The translations under genes and the position numbers were made by a program. Shown here piece after piece: positions 50,131 through 61,270 of a DNA stretch of 64,000 nucleotides (position 1 is the stretch's first letter; each line of letters opens with the position of its first letter). Source of the stretch: Saxidomus purpurata (lineage: Eukaryota; Mollusca; Bivalvia; Venerida; Veneridae); contig JAFMSR010000008.1 of the NCBI GenBank assembly GCA_022818135.1, positions 14,268,827-14,332,826 of the forward strand, written 5' to 3'. Under the pieces are notes generated by a model. It was not told the origin of the DNA. It searched no databases and saw only the letters and a list, made by a program, of their open reading frames with translations.

Positions 50131-50258
50131 GGTTATTGAACTTGTATGGTGAAATATTACTTGGAACGAGTTGATTTGGCGGGAGCAACGAGCTTGCGAG
50201 TTGTTCCCGCCAAATCAACGAGTTCCAAGTAATATTTCGCCATACAAGTTCAATAACC
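50131..50258. repeat. Long near-perfect palindrome (128 bp)
   Basis: The arms run from ggttattgaacttgtatgg to ccatacaagttcaataacc, with apex acgagcttgcgagttgt. Very few mismatches. Confidence 0.95.
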
Positions 50259-50259
50259 T

Positions 50260-50991
50260 TTTTATTATATACTTTCATATTGAATATGAACAAAAATGAC
50301 ATTCTGTTAGCAAAAAACAATAAATGAATCTTCAAATTTCTCAGACAACTAGCGTACTATTTCACCATGTACATTTTCTTTATTGCGTAGTAATAGACTC
50401 GATTCAATATTGTTGTTTATACGTGACGTCATTTATTAGGAGAAACGTTGACGTCAATTATACGGTTAGAAATTTCAGTTGCCGTCCGCCATCTTGTTTT
50501 GAAAAACGCAAGACTTTTCCTACGGATGCAGGTTTGTACTTTGAAATGTGAATACATCAACTTGATGTACGTTCCTAAAAATGTTTTCTCTTTCTTATGA
50601 CTACATGCAAAACCTCATTCATTTTGTTTATCAATACTTGGCTGAAATACGTACCAGTAACTTTCGTAACCAGAACTGATATTGCGTGCCCTAAAAAATT
50701 CGAACCTTTTTAAAAATGAAATTCCTTTACGTCTACTTGAAAACGATTGCAGTTTCTTTTTTATTTTAAGACCGTAGTTTATTTAATTGTAAAAAACGGC
50801 CACAATTTGACATATAAACCTCAGTAAAACGATGTTTGCAAACAAATAAAATAGTCCGTACAGCTGATCGCTAGGACCGCCCCCCTTGCCAACGTTCAGT
50901 ATCATTCCTTGCCAACGTGCAGTACCGTAGAATACTGAACGAACTCTCTAAGGCAAAGTGAACGGGGCAATATGAAAGTATATAATAAATA
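50260..50991. mobile_element. Possible MITE-like unit with ~24-bp terminal inverted repeats
   Basis: tttattatatactttcatat at about 50260 is the reverse complement of atatgaaagtatataataaa at about 50970, roughly 730 bp apart. No transposase frame lies inside. It abuts the palindrome at 50131-50258. Confidence 0.45.
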
Positions 50992-51023
50992 GAGGATATT
51001 TGTTTGTTTTAAGTGGATATGGA

Positions 51024-51118
51024 ATATATCTCACCGAGAAGTGATACAATTGTAATATTTTGACGAGCGCGAAGCGCGAGTTAAAATGTGAAAATTGTAT
51101 TACTTTGAGTTTGGATAT
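51024..51118. repeat. Imperfect palindrome with GCGCGAAGCGCG apex
   Basis: Left arm atatatctcaccgagaagtg atacaattg; right arm caattt-like to tttggatatatat. The apex is gacgagcgcgaagcgcgag. The arms are less well matched than the others. Confidence 0.85.
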
Positions 51119-52149
51119 ATATTTTATTTTATGCTATCAAAACAAAAGCAAAATTATGTATATGCACTACTTAAAAAAGTAGTTCCGGCAGACCATACAT
51201 GCAGGCTATATACAACAGACGATTTAGATAAATTTAAGTTAGCATCAAAATACTTACAGCTGTTTGTTTTGAAACTTCAACTGATATCTACAGTCAAATT
51301 TGGTATAAGATCATATTATTACATACATATTAACGTAAAATTTGGAGAAAAGTACAATGTCTAATCTAATTGTATAGCCTAAACCAAATTTAATGAAATG
51401 TAAAAAGTAAACACAAAACCTTTTTTGTGACGTTTGGCATTGCAGAATAAAACACGCGACCATATTTTGTTTAATCTACTGTATTGTTTATTGTTTTAAA
51501 TATATATAAACATAAAGACAATTAATACATGCAGTTGTAACATTTACAAATGGATTGGACCACGAACTATACCAACTCAGTGAACGGCCCGTTTCACATG
51601 AAATAATATTCACATAAATGCAACCAAAATGGCAAATATATGTATGCAAATTATACAGATTTCTCAGAACTGAGCACAAAATGGAAATTAAATAAACAAA
51701 TTCCCCCAAAAAATTAATTTAAAACATCAGGATAGATCACATCAGACAAAATATATATAAAGCGAAAACAAACACACCCCTTTTTGTGAAAATCTAGAGA
51801 AGAAAATCTATCTACTATCGTATAGTTGTGATTCCTTCTATGTTATTTGTATAACCGCAATCCATTGCAAATGTGCCATACATCATGTTCGGTCCAGATA
51901 ATATAATTTGATATAATCTGATATAGAATGTGACAAAGTAGCACAAGCAGGTGAAGAACCAAATTTGATCAATCAAATCCAACTCCAAGAAGCCTAACAC
52001 TCAGTAGATGATATTCTGTAGTTTCTTTTTAACGTGGTTGAATCAATGTAATAATGCCTCAAATCCTTTTCAAGCAATTCTGTCACGCTAGTCTAATTAA
52101 TACAATACTGAAACCATAAAAATACGTAAACTGACAGTTACTCCTAGCA
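51119..52149. other. Unassigned intergenic DNA
   Basis: No gene supported. Frames at 51095-51364 (+) and 51488-51709 (-) are short and show no recognisable domain. Confidence 0.5.
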
Positions 52150-53066
52150 TGCAACAAAACTGACGATATGTACGAACTGCATGCCTGTCGCTCGCAGCAT
52201 ATAAGCAAACAATTCAGTGTGGTTTTAACGCACTTTTGGTGCACTGTGTGTCAACTAGAAGAACATACTTGTTTCATACAAGTCTGTTTATTCAGGTCAA
52301 GTCAGAATACCTTTATTTCACTTACTTGTCTTAAATATTCACTGAAATTTGACAATAATAATTCAAAAATGTGTCATCCTTTATGACTGGCCATATCATT
52401 TCACACCTGCTGCGAATGAAAATGCAAAGTCGAAAATAAATATAGACCAAATACAGCGAATCTTTAAGACGGAAAACTTAAGAGTTTAGTGTACAGCGAA
52501 AAATATTCTTAATTCAAGTTTTATGTCCGTAACTTATTGCATTTATGCGAACATGCGATTTCGTTTGGTTATTTATTTCTAGCATGAAAGCATTGATATA
52601 ATATTTTTTGCAACGAAAATACTGTATACATTACTCCGCTTCGAACTACATTTTTGTATTGCTTTCGGCGGAGTTCCCTGTGTTATAAGGAACATCGTAA
52701 CTCGAAAATGCGTTTATACGTTAATTATTTGTGGTGTGTGCGTTTGTTGGCTCTGAATCGGATGTCCTTCGTCAACCGTCCCCAAGAAACGGCATCAATA
52801 CTACCTAAATTTACATTTTTTACAAAATATTTTCCTTTTAATGTACATTTCGCCCATAAAATACAATATCATGAGAGTCATATCATGTGCAACAGAAACA
52901 AGTACACTATATTTCTTCGGTCACGTGTTTTGCAGAACTTTTTGTCCACTTTGTATTTGATTAGGTCAACAGCATAAAAAAAAATTTGTAACACTAGTGT
53001 AAGACACCAGAATTCACGCAATGCAGGATTTAATTCGTACTTAAACTTCAATACGGATTTGCAGTG
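52150..53066. repeat. 3' flank of gene C, tandem relative of 63035-63750
   Basis: Shares aggtcaagtcagaatacctt at 52297 and 63180, cacacctgctgcgaatga and taaggtcaacagcat-type phrases with the flank of gene D. The middle part (about 52510-52900) is unrelated between the two. Confidence 0.85.
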
Positions 53067-54531
53067 TTAACCAAAATATAGTGTAATGAAAACAATATTA
53101 TAAATCACGAAGAACAATAATACAAAGATAAAATACATTTTGTCAAGAAACTTTGCTAATTCTCTCCCAGAAATATCGTTTGAAGATGCTTTCATCCCAA
53201 AATTATCTCCCAGTTTGTCTTCTTTCATTTCAACTTGAACCTCCTTGCATTCCGGAAAGTCGTCTGCCCTTTCAGATTTTGGTATTGGTGTGTCTTTATT
53301 TGCCTTGAGTGTCTTACACGTCCTTCTTTTCCTTACCATATTCCTGAAGAACTCTGGTACCGGTAGTTCAACATTTGCTGGTGTACATGCCAGATGTACG
53401 ATAAATATACTCCAGCCGACACTCACTGTGTTTATTACGTTAACCAATAAGATACTATATGACAGATAAGGCATTTTAAGTGAGTTGTTTGGAAATCTTT
53501 CAACCAACGCTGCTGACGCTAGAACTAAAGTTAAATACAATGTCACAGCGAACGACAGTCTTTCTCCAGAGTCTGGTCGAACAAAATATGTGAGTATATT
53601 CAGGTAAGTCATCAGATGAATAGGTGGTAAGGTGTTTATTGATTCAAACGCTGATCTTCTCTTTAAATAGAACGAAGCTTCTGACATTACAACAGACTGC
53701 GTTTCTACATTTCCTTGATGCATGGTCACAATTTCAGCATGTGTATTTTCTATCGTCCATTCACCATTTTCAATCAAACGTTTTGTATCCAAGTCACCTC
53801 TAGGAGAGTAAAGCATAAGTTCTGAAGTATCGTGGTTAGACACATAAAGCTGAAACAAACACATGTGCTTGTCCAAAGGGAATAACGTAGTATCAACATC
53901 ACATCTTGTCTTATAACTTCCACCTGAAATCACCCGAACGGAACCATCATAACTAACCCATGCCGGAGAGAAGCCACTGTTACTTATTAAGGAATCTTGC
54001 TCACCGTGAGATAGTAAAATTTCAGGTTTCCAAATCCGTTCTTTTGGCAAAGGAATGACTTCCTTTCCGTTGTACAGTGATGGGTCCCAAGTGATTAATT
54101 CATCTATCCACGTAATTTCGAAATATCCAGAAACCAACAGCTCACCGGATTGGATGTCAAAATATTCAATGCTCGTCAAAGACTGCGTGAGATTTACCTG
54201 CAACAAAACCTTAGTCTAAACTCAGAGTCAGATAGTTGTTATTTAAGCTGCATTGTATCAAGTGTATGATAGGAATGGCTGTTTGCAGTTGTCCTAGTAA
54301 TGAAATACAAGAAACATTGAAATGAAACTGTTGGAACAAATTATGTCTTATTCTATGCGACATCGAGACAAAACATACCTTCATCACGTGACTTTGGTTG
54401 TGCAGAGGTCTGAGAAGTTTGTTGTATCGTGATGTATTGAACAAATATTCCAGTAGATTGTCCATCTTAGAGTAGTTCTGTGCACTCCCCGAAGCAAAAG
54501 TTATTATAATAATGAATGAAACTGTATTCAT
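53067..54531 (-). CDS. Gene C: divergent Cys-loop (nicotinic-receptor-like) channel subunit
   Basis: Minus strand. Exon 1 is 54531-54379 (51 codons), the intron is 181 bp with a strong donor (AAG|gtatgt) and acceptor (ttgttgcag), and exon 2 is 54197-53067. The joined product has 427 residues. A signal peptide (about 1-17, ending FASGSA) is followed by MDNLLEYLFNTSRYN, typical of receptor N-termini. Loop D is ITWIDELITWDP. The Cys-loop is C150 to C164 with LFPLD. M1 is about 239-256, M2 starts with GER and has Leu at 9' and Glu at 20', M3 is about 297-320, M4 about 404-426. Loop C lacks the Cys pair and loop B lacks its Trp (NHDTSEL instead). It shares NHDTSEL and FVRPDSGERLSFAVTLYL with gene A, so the two are one subfamily. 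Cation selectivity is inferred from GER/Glu20'; the ligand is unknown. Confidence 0.93.
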
Positions 54532-55283
54532 CTTATCATTTGCTCACACGATTCTTAAACAAATTTTGTATTCTAGCAAAAGAGATCAGATTTTCCTAGA
54601 CTTATGTCACTGATTGCAATATGATTTCGTATTGACAAAGGCAGCATTAGTGTTGGAGAAAATCCAATAAAATCAGTACCCATTTGATTCTGTAGAGAAA
54701 ATACTGGCTTTTGCATGACTAGAACGGATGTTATTGATTTGATGGAGACAATAAAGTACAAGTCAACAGTACTAGTCCTGGTCCTAGGCCCATGTTACAT
54801 GCGCCCGTGTGTACAATCTTTATCGTTCAAAAGAAAAAGTAAGTTGTTAGTGTCGTTAGAGCCATCATCCATTAATTCAAAACAAAACTTTTAGAATTCC
54901 GTAATTAGCAATTTCCTCATGGAAGATTCGCACACCTCTTTACTGAAATAGAAAAAAACGGCCGGAGCACTTGTTTATATTATGTCTAAAATGTTTTCCG
55001 AGCTAAACACTTTACTTTTTACCTGCTAAACACTTTTTGGACGTACTTATTTTGTAAATATGTAAATAATTTGATAACTGTCATTGAATTCTGGTCTTCA
55101 GCGAAGCACAGCGTTTACGGTACTGAATTTTAATTTGTTGATGACGTCATACATATAACGTAAACACTAGTCAGCTACGACTTATTTATTTTGTAACGCA
55201 GTTGGATAATATCTAGAATTCAAGAATGAATAGAGGCCGATAAGTCTCCCTTGCCAATAGCATCCTTGCACTGTTGCAACTGT
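54532..55283. promoter_or_regulatory. Upstream region of gene C
   Basis: By position it should hold the promoter of gene C (reading leftward). No core motif is clear enough to call. Confidence 0.35.
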
Positions 55284-55464
55284 TATTGGTTTCGGTGTAA
55301 GATCACGTTGTAATTTGACCGAGTGAGCACCAAAAGAGATATGTTCATGAGTTGTCCCCTCTCAATCGTGTCACAACGGAATTACAACGAGGCGACACTC
55401 GTGAAAATATCACTTTTTTTGCCCACTCGGTTAAATTTTACCGAATTACACCAAAGCCAACAAT
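55284..55464. repeat. Foldback element, TGTTGG-type, copy 1
   Basis: The arms ttggtttcggtgtaagatcacgt and ttaccgaattacaccaaagccaa pair imperfectly over about 65 bp each. It is the same family as 60120-60305 and 60590-60745 (gagcaccaaaag / cacttt...gcccactcgg). Confidence 0.88.
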
Positions 55465-55676
55465 TATATTTTATTTGACAATAAAATAAAGCAAATTTCC
55501 AAGGACGATGTGCCGTAAATGACGTAACGACGTAACGTATGTAAACAAACGCGTTCAATTGTATTTCGAGTTTTTAGGTTACAATGATGTTCTACTACGC
55601 GTAAAATATAGTTCGGGATTGTTTTAAAAGAAAAATAAAATGTTAGAATCGAAATAATAAATTGTTCCCAATTTTT

Positions 55677-55782
55677 ATCGTATAATAAAACACAGTTTGT
55701 CGTTTGGATGCGAAAACTTAAATCGCACTCGTGATTTAAGTACTACGCATCCAAACTCCTGTCTATGTTTTATTCAACGATA
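55677..55782. repeat. Long near-perfect palindrome (106 bp)
   Basis: Arms tatcgtataataaaacac... and ...tgttttattcaacgata; apex gcactcgt flanked by aaatc and gattt. Confidence 0.92.
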
Positions 55783-56249
55783 TAATACAGGAAGACATTT
55801 ATTATTTCCTAGATGACGGGGACACTAAGAGTAAGGTGAGGGTATTGAATAGTTTAGATTTGTATCTCTTAGCCTGTTTAACTAATAATAATCATATCAA
55901 TCTTTGTCTGTTCATTTGCACCCGAAACATTTTAAGTTCCGTATTTTGTTGGTTTAATGTTTTGACAAACCTTGTACTGTAGTGTATCAAGATTAAATCG
56001 TGTTTTCGTGACACTATAAATAACGTGTTTTTTTTAAGTTTTATGTATCAACAATGAAATTATGTTTTATTTCAATCTAATAGGTTCAATTCAATCAAGA
56101 TTCAATCAATATCGATGTAATAGTACATGTTTTACGCTTCAGCATTTATATGTGTTTTGTTAAATTACATAACCAGAACTAATGTTATTGTCATCATTGA
56201 GATAATGCAGTAGAAAATATTGATGAGTTCTTGTTCCGAAGACCACGTT

Positions 56250-58020
56250 ACAGGCACTTACTATGTTCTCTCTTTTATCATTTAAAATGGTAATTGTGCG
56301 TTTTGACGTGAATGACAAATAGAATATTGTCGAGATAATACAAATAATAAATTCTCCTTTCCACTGATTGGCTTTTAAGTTAAACACGTCATTGTGTCAA
56401 ATAAATGTTTTATCGGTACTTTACTTGGAATAACGCTTAATGCAATTTTGACATATACTTCCTTTTCACTGCAACATTGGTTTGATATTTCAGTTTTATT
56501 TTAAATCATAAATTTACATGCATTTTTACGGTGCCAGGAAGTGACTTTTTTCATTTCGTTAAAACGAAATAAAATTTCGTTATTTCGAAATGTCATTTCG
56601 TTTTTGCGAAATCTTATCTCTTTCACACGAAATCAGTCTTCTTTCGTTTTACGAAATCTTATTCCTATTTAAAGGATTGTTATTTCGTTTTTACAAAATT
56701 TTATCTCGTTATAACGAAATAAATTTCGTAAAAACAAAATAACATTTCGTTTAAACGTATTAATATTTCGTTAGAACAAACGAATACATTCCGAAAAACC
56801 GAAATAACATTTCTTAGAAACGAAATTACATTTCGAAAAAACGAATTAAGATTTCGTTTAAACGAAATAATATTTCGTTAAAACAAACACATACATTTCG
56901 TAAAACCGAAATAATATTTCGTAAAAACGAAATAAGATTTCGTAAAAACGAATTGAGATTTCGCAAAACCAAATATTTTTTCGTAATAAATAAAATTATT
57001 CTGCGAATAATCATTTTTGAATCAATTCTGCGATTAATCATAAAATTTCGTTACAACGAAATACTATTACGTTTTCACGAAATCTTTTTTAGTATTTACG
57101 AAATCTTATTTTGTTTTTTTCCTTCAGACCTCCAGAACTTATATCACATAAATAAAAATTATAAATATGTACCTGCAAATCAAAAGTGCAGGTAGTATGC
57201 ATTGACATTTTTTGTTTAGCAATTGTTATAAAACATGTACTGTACATGTGAATTGATTGTTTACAGTAATTTTAGCTTTCTACAGTTTTTCTAACATAAC
57301 TTCAAAAGCTCGGTTTATCCTAACATTTTGATTATTGAGTTCATGCGAACTGTTTATCGACATGTCACATACGCAACAACTAAGAGTACAATAAACACAT
57401 TACTTGTGATCTCTAGAGAGCTTCTGACATGACATTTTCTATAAACTGAACGAACTTTGAGTTGGACTGAAAACTAATCGTCTAAGTTGAATTTCCGTGC
57501 CATTCAATGAAATAATGGAATTACACATTATCATTTTGAAAGGGTATTCAAAACGGTTTAAAAGCAAAGGGAATTGAATTGCTTTAATGGATGATTTATG
57601 TATATATTGTTTTGCAAAACCACTTTAAAAGGAAGCACAAGTTCTCTTTCCGTTATGTAAGGTATTTTAGTTATGTAAATATGCAGAAAATGTGTTTTAA
57701 TAAAGTAAACAACATTTAAGGGGACCTACTGGTGAGGTTTTGGATTTTTGCACTTCCGGAAATTTGCAGATGTAATAAATCATAAAATTTTATTTAACCT
57801 CGAAAAACAATTTTGCAGAAACAAACTTGAAAGTGCAAAAAGATTGTCAATGAACAGTTTTGAGAATAACATTTTTGACCTCACATTTTCCGACTAAAAT
57901 TTTCAAATTTTGCCATACGCAAAAATGGAGGTAGGGATACAAAAATATTATTTCTCAAAAACTGTTAATATATTACAACAAAGGGGATTGCCAGGATATA
58001 AACAGACAGTAATAATAACG
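56250..58020. repeat. Segmental duplication, copy 2 (relative at 48100-49260)
   Basis: Lacks the SINE (empty site aataaatg at 56400-56407) but contains an extra block of about 0.6-0.9 kb centred on the ACGAAA palindrome array. Confidence 0.85.
56545..57110. repeat. Dense array of short palindromes built on TTTCGT / ACGAAA
   Basis: About 560 bp in which tttcgt and acgaaa alternate every 10-25 bases, with units such as tttcgttaaaacgaaa-like and cgttataacgaaataa. There is no fixed period; the region behaves like many small nested inverted repeats. Frames on both strands look repetitive (LRNLISFLRNIISVLRN) for this reason and are not genes. Confidence 0.92.
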
Positions 58021-58930
58021 TCGTGTTAAGTTCTTTGTTGCAGACCTATGTTGTTATATCTCAAAGCTCATCGATATGCACATCAATCCCCATTACTTTT
58101 ATTTTTGTGCTCTGAAACAAAGGTATTGTAAGCTTCCTATGACAGTTGACAGGGATATCGGTCTTCTGCATGATTGTTAAAAATCGTATTGTACAAAATC
58201 TGTGTTGTTAGAATTACGTTGTTTCTAGTTATTTTGTTTGAGCTGGTGATCTATGATAGAGCCTAGCTTGTTCCGTCCATGTTGACCATGGAACAGCACA
58301 GATTAGACTAAAGGTTTATGAGCTTTGTAGCACATTATCAAAAACTTGTTATGATCGCAACTGATGTCATTGACTGGCCCTGTTCCATATTTATAGTTGC
58401 TAGGATGCTGGTACTGATGCTGGAATACTGGCGACCAATCAGATTTAACCATACTTACTTTACGCTAGCAGCGTTATTAGGTCAAAACAGCAGAAACATG
58501 ACACAAATATTGAAATAACATATACTGTGTAATTAAATTAGACTTATCAAATACATAGACATTCAAGGAATGGATAAAGGGTGCAAACTATTAACAATAC
58601 ACTGTTGAACAATCTAACATAATTTATGTGAAAATACAGAGTGCTAGCACTGCACAAAGGTATCAAAGGTATCGATGATCCACAACAAACAAATTCAGAA
58701 CGACTGAGATACATGATCAATGACTTCTCAAATTTTAAGATAAACTCTTAACTTAGTTGAGCTATGATATAAAATATGAAAGAGGCAGCTGGCTATAATT
58801 TTCTTTAGCATCTGAATTAAGCTGTTCTGAATTTTTTCGATGATAAAAAACGTTTCATTATGTTTTAGCATATACTTGATTTATGTACATGAATATTATT
58901 CGCAGCTTTAACAGTATTTTCATATTTTTG
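58021..58930. other. Unassigned intergenic DNA
   Basis: No gene, tandem array or clear element. A short inverted pair, tgttccgtccatg and catggaacagca, occurs near 58268-58297. Confidence 0.45.
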
Positions 58931-59115
58931 TTATCAGTCGGTGGTAGTAGTTGTTGTAGGAGTTTAACGCCCAATCGTATTTCGGTCATTTTGACAGGCG
59001 GACAATTTACTTAACCATCATTCCTGGGAAGGATCAGTACTAGGTCCTTATCCTCCGTAAGAAACTGCAAACTCTCTCAGATAAAGAGAAATGGTCGTTA
59101 GCAGGGCTCGAACCC
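58931..59115 (+). repeat. SINE-like interspersed repeat fragment
   Basis: Contains gtaggagtttaacgcccaat, atttcggtcatt and a box-B-like ggctcgaaccca near the end (59106). Such a combination is common in mollusc interspersed repeats (recalled, not searched). Confidence 0.45.
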
Positions 59116-59744
59116 ATATGTTTTATCATATCAGTATATATAGATATAAAGGGAAGTAACTATAGAATTAAATACCTGTAGTATAAATGAAATACATTAG
59201 TACTGTAAACATAATTTGTGAGTACTAGAAGATGTAACCATACATTTTTCTAAGTCTTGTATGTTTGTAATTCCACAACACAAGTTGAGTACATTTGTAT
59301 ATCATATATTGTTGGACTAAAAATTGATTGCTTACGAGTATTTGACGTCTTGAGTGCTGATGGAACCATCCATTTATTAATTTGAAATGACATTTAAAAC
59401 TGTTTTTGAAACATGGGAAGTTTGCTTTGTCAACAAATGACTTTGGTATCCTGATGTTCTTTGCGAAACCATTTTAAAAATAAATCTGAAAATGTAAGAC
59501 AAACGAAACTGAGTGGGTGGACCAATACTCGGCGTAAACGTTCCATGCTTTTAATTATGACAATAGATTTACAATTTATTGCCGAGATCTAAAAAAAATG
59601 TTTAACAAGAACTACCTTTAAAAAAGATAGTCGGCGCAATTTTTAGTATATGAAAGCGATTGTTAGCTAGATTTTTATAGTAAAAATTGATTTCATTTAA
59701 TCGGAAGGCGCTAAATGTCACAAGGTGAGGGGAAAAAACAGAAC

Positions 59745-59825
59745 TTTGACCGGGGTTCGAATCAATGTACCTTCCCTTGCAAAGTTTTTAAACCTAATGC
59801 TCTCCCGACTGGGCTAACCGGCCAC
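59745..59825 (-). repeat. tRNA-like SINE head
   Basis: The minus strand reads GGCCGGTTAGCCCAGTCGGG AGAGC, a good box A, then a box-B-like GATTCGAACCC about 45 bases on. The anticodon arm is expanded and unpaired, so this is a tRNA-derived repeat, not a tRNA. Confidence 0.65.
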
Positions 59826-59904
59826 TTGTCTAATTTATCCGCAATATGAATTATATACGTACTTAAATTATAAACCCATTCAAGAAAGACTGAAAACGTT
59901 GTTT

Positions 59905-60748
59905 ATTTTATGTATTCCAGTGAATTATAGAGATTTCTTAGTGAAATTAACGTGATAATCCACAGAAAACGGTTTTGAAACAGTGGACTACCATTTTTAT
60001 TTTCACTGTTTTTGCAATCTTCAACCCGTCATTTGTGTTTTCTTATGACGTTTCCTGTGATTTGCGATTTTCGATATTTTATAGAAACAAATTCAACAAA
60101 AGTAGAGTTTAAACCATAGAATAAATAGAAAAATTGTTGGTATCGGTGTAATATCACGTTAATTTCAATCGTGAACACCAAAAGTATATATAGTTATTTT
60201 CACTCGTGGCTTCGCCACTCGTGAAAATATCACTGTTGGTGCCCACTCGGTGATATTGTAACGTGATATTACACCAAAACCAACAATTATGCCATATCTA
60301 TTTTATGTTTTCCAGTGAATTATAGAGTTTTCTCAGAAAAATAAAAGTGATAATCCGCAGTTTTGAAACAGTGGATTACCATTTTTATTTTTCACTGTTT
60401 TTGCTATCTTTAACCCGGATTTACGTCAAAAAGTATACCGAGCGTAATCAATGCTGGAAACCATGCGACGATGACGTCGTTAAAATGACGCCATTTGCGC
60501 TATGTTTTCTGATGACGTTTCCCGTGATTTTCGATATTTCATAGAAATAAACTCAATAAAAGAAGAGTTTTAACCATAAAATAAGCAGAAAAATTGTTGT
60601 TATCGGTGTAATATCACGTTAATTTCACTCGTGAACACCAAAAGTTGTTATTTTCACTCGTGGCTGCGCCACTCGTGAAAATATCACTTTTGGTGCCCAC
60701 TCGGTGAAATTATAACGTGATCTTACACCGAAACCAACAATTATCCTC
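59905..60748. repeat. Two tandem ~396-440-bp units, each containing a foldback palindrome
   Basis: tccagtgaattatagag occurs at about 59916 and 60312, followed in both by agtggattaccatttttatt-type sequence and then a palindrome (60120-60305 and 60590-60745). The palindromes have arms tcggtgtaatatcacgttaa / taacgtgat.ttacacc and apex cactcgtggctncgccactc. Confidence 0.88.
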
Positions 60749-61124
60749 TATCTATTCTCATTCTCACTATATAGGTATGTTGATAAGTGAAGTAATTTGT
60801 AAAAATCGTATTAAAAATCAAGTAAAATGACCAAAAGAAGACCGAAAAACAAATACTGCCGACCGAAAACAACTTGTTTTTTTTTTAAAGATAATATTAT
60901 ATCGATAGTACTGATTGATTATTCACTATTTACAAATTCATTCATTTAGTTAAAACTTAAATCATAAATCAAACATTATCTTTTGAAAACAAAGTTGTTT
61001 TCGGTTTGCATAAACTTTTTTTCGGTCCTTTTCAGTCTTATTCGGTATTTTTTGCCCAAAATAATCAACATGGAGGCCTTCTGTAATAAATCGCTATCCA
61101 CCAATTTATTGTACAACAACAATT

Positions 61125-61270
61125 TTACATAGAGTACTGAATGGAGAACTGTACTGCAACTTTTAAACGCCGATACTGACTAGAATGTATAGCTAAAGCT
61201 TTGAGGTTAATAAGTAATAATACTTGCAAATATTCTATCATTCTATTATTTATGTTTTTGAAGTTATTTT
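61125..61270. repeat. Diverged relic of the gene A 3' flank
   Basis: Shares gtaataatacttgcaaatat and surrounding order with 36520-36690 and 47530-47700. A second, shorter hit lies at 61585-61660. Confidence 0.65.

Noticed and set aside
52654..52977. 107-codon plus frame downstream of gene C
   Set aside because: No domain or signal; the equivalent part of the gene D flank is unrelated, so it is not conserved.
56826..57195. Repetitive frames on both strands (LRNLISFLRN and similar)
   Set aside because: By-products of the TTTCGT/ACGAAA palindrome field.
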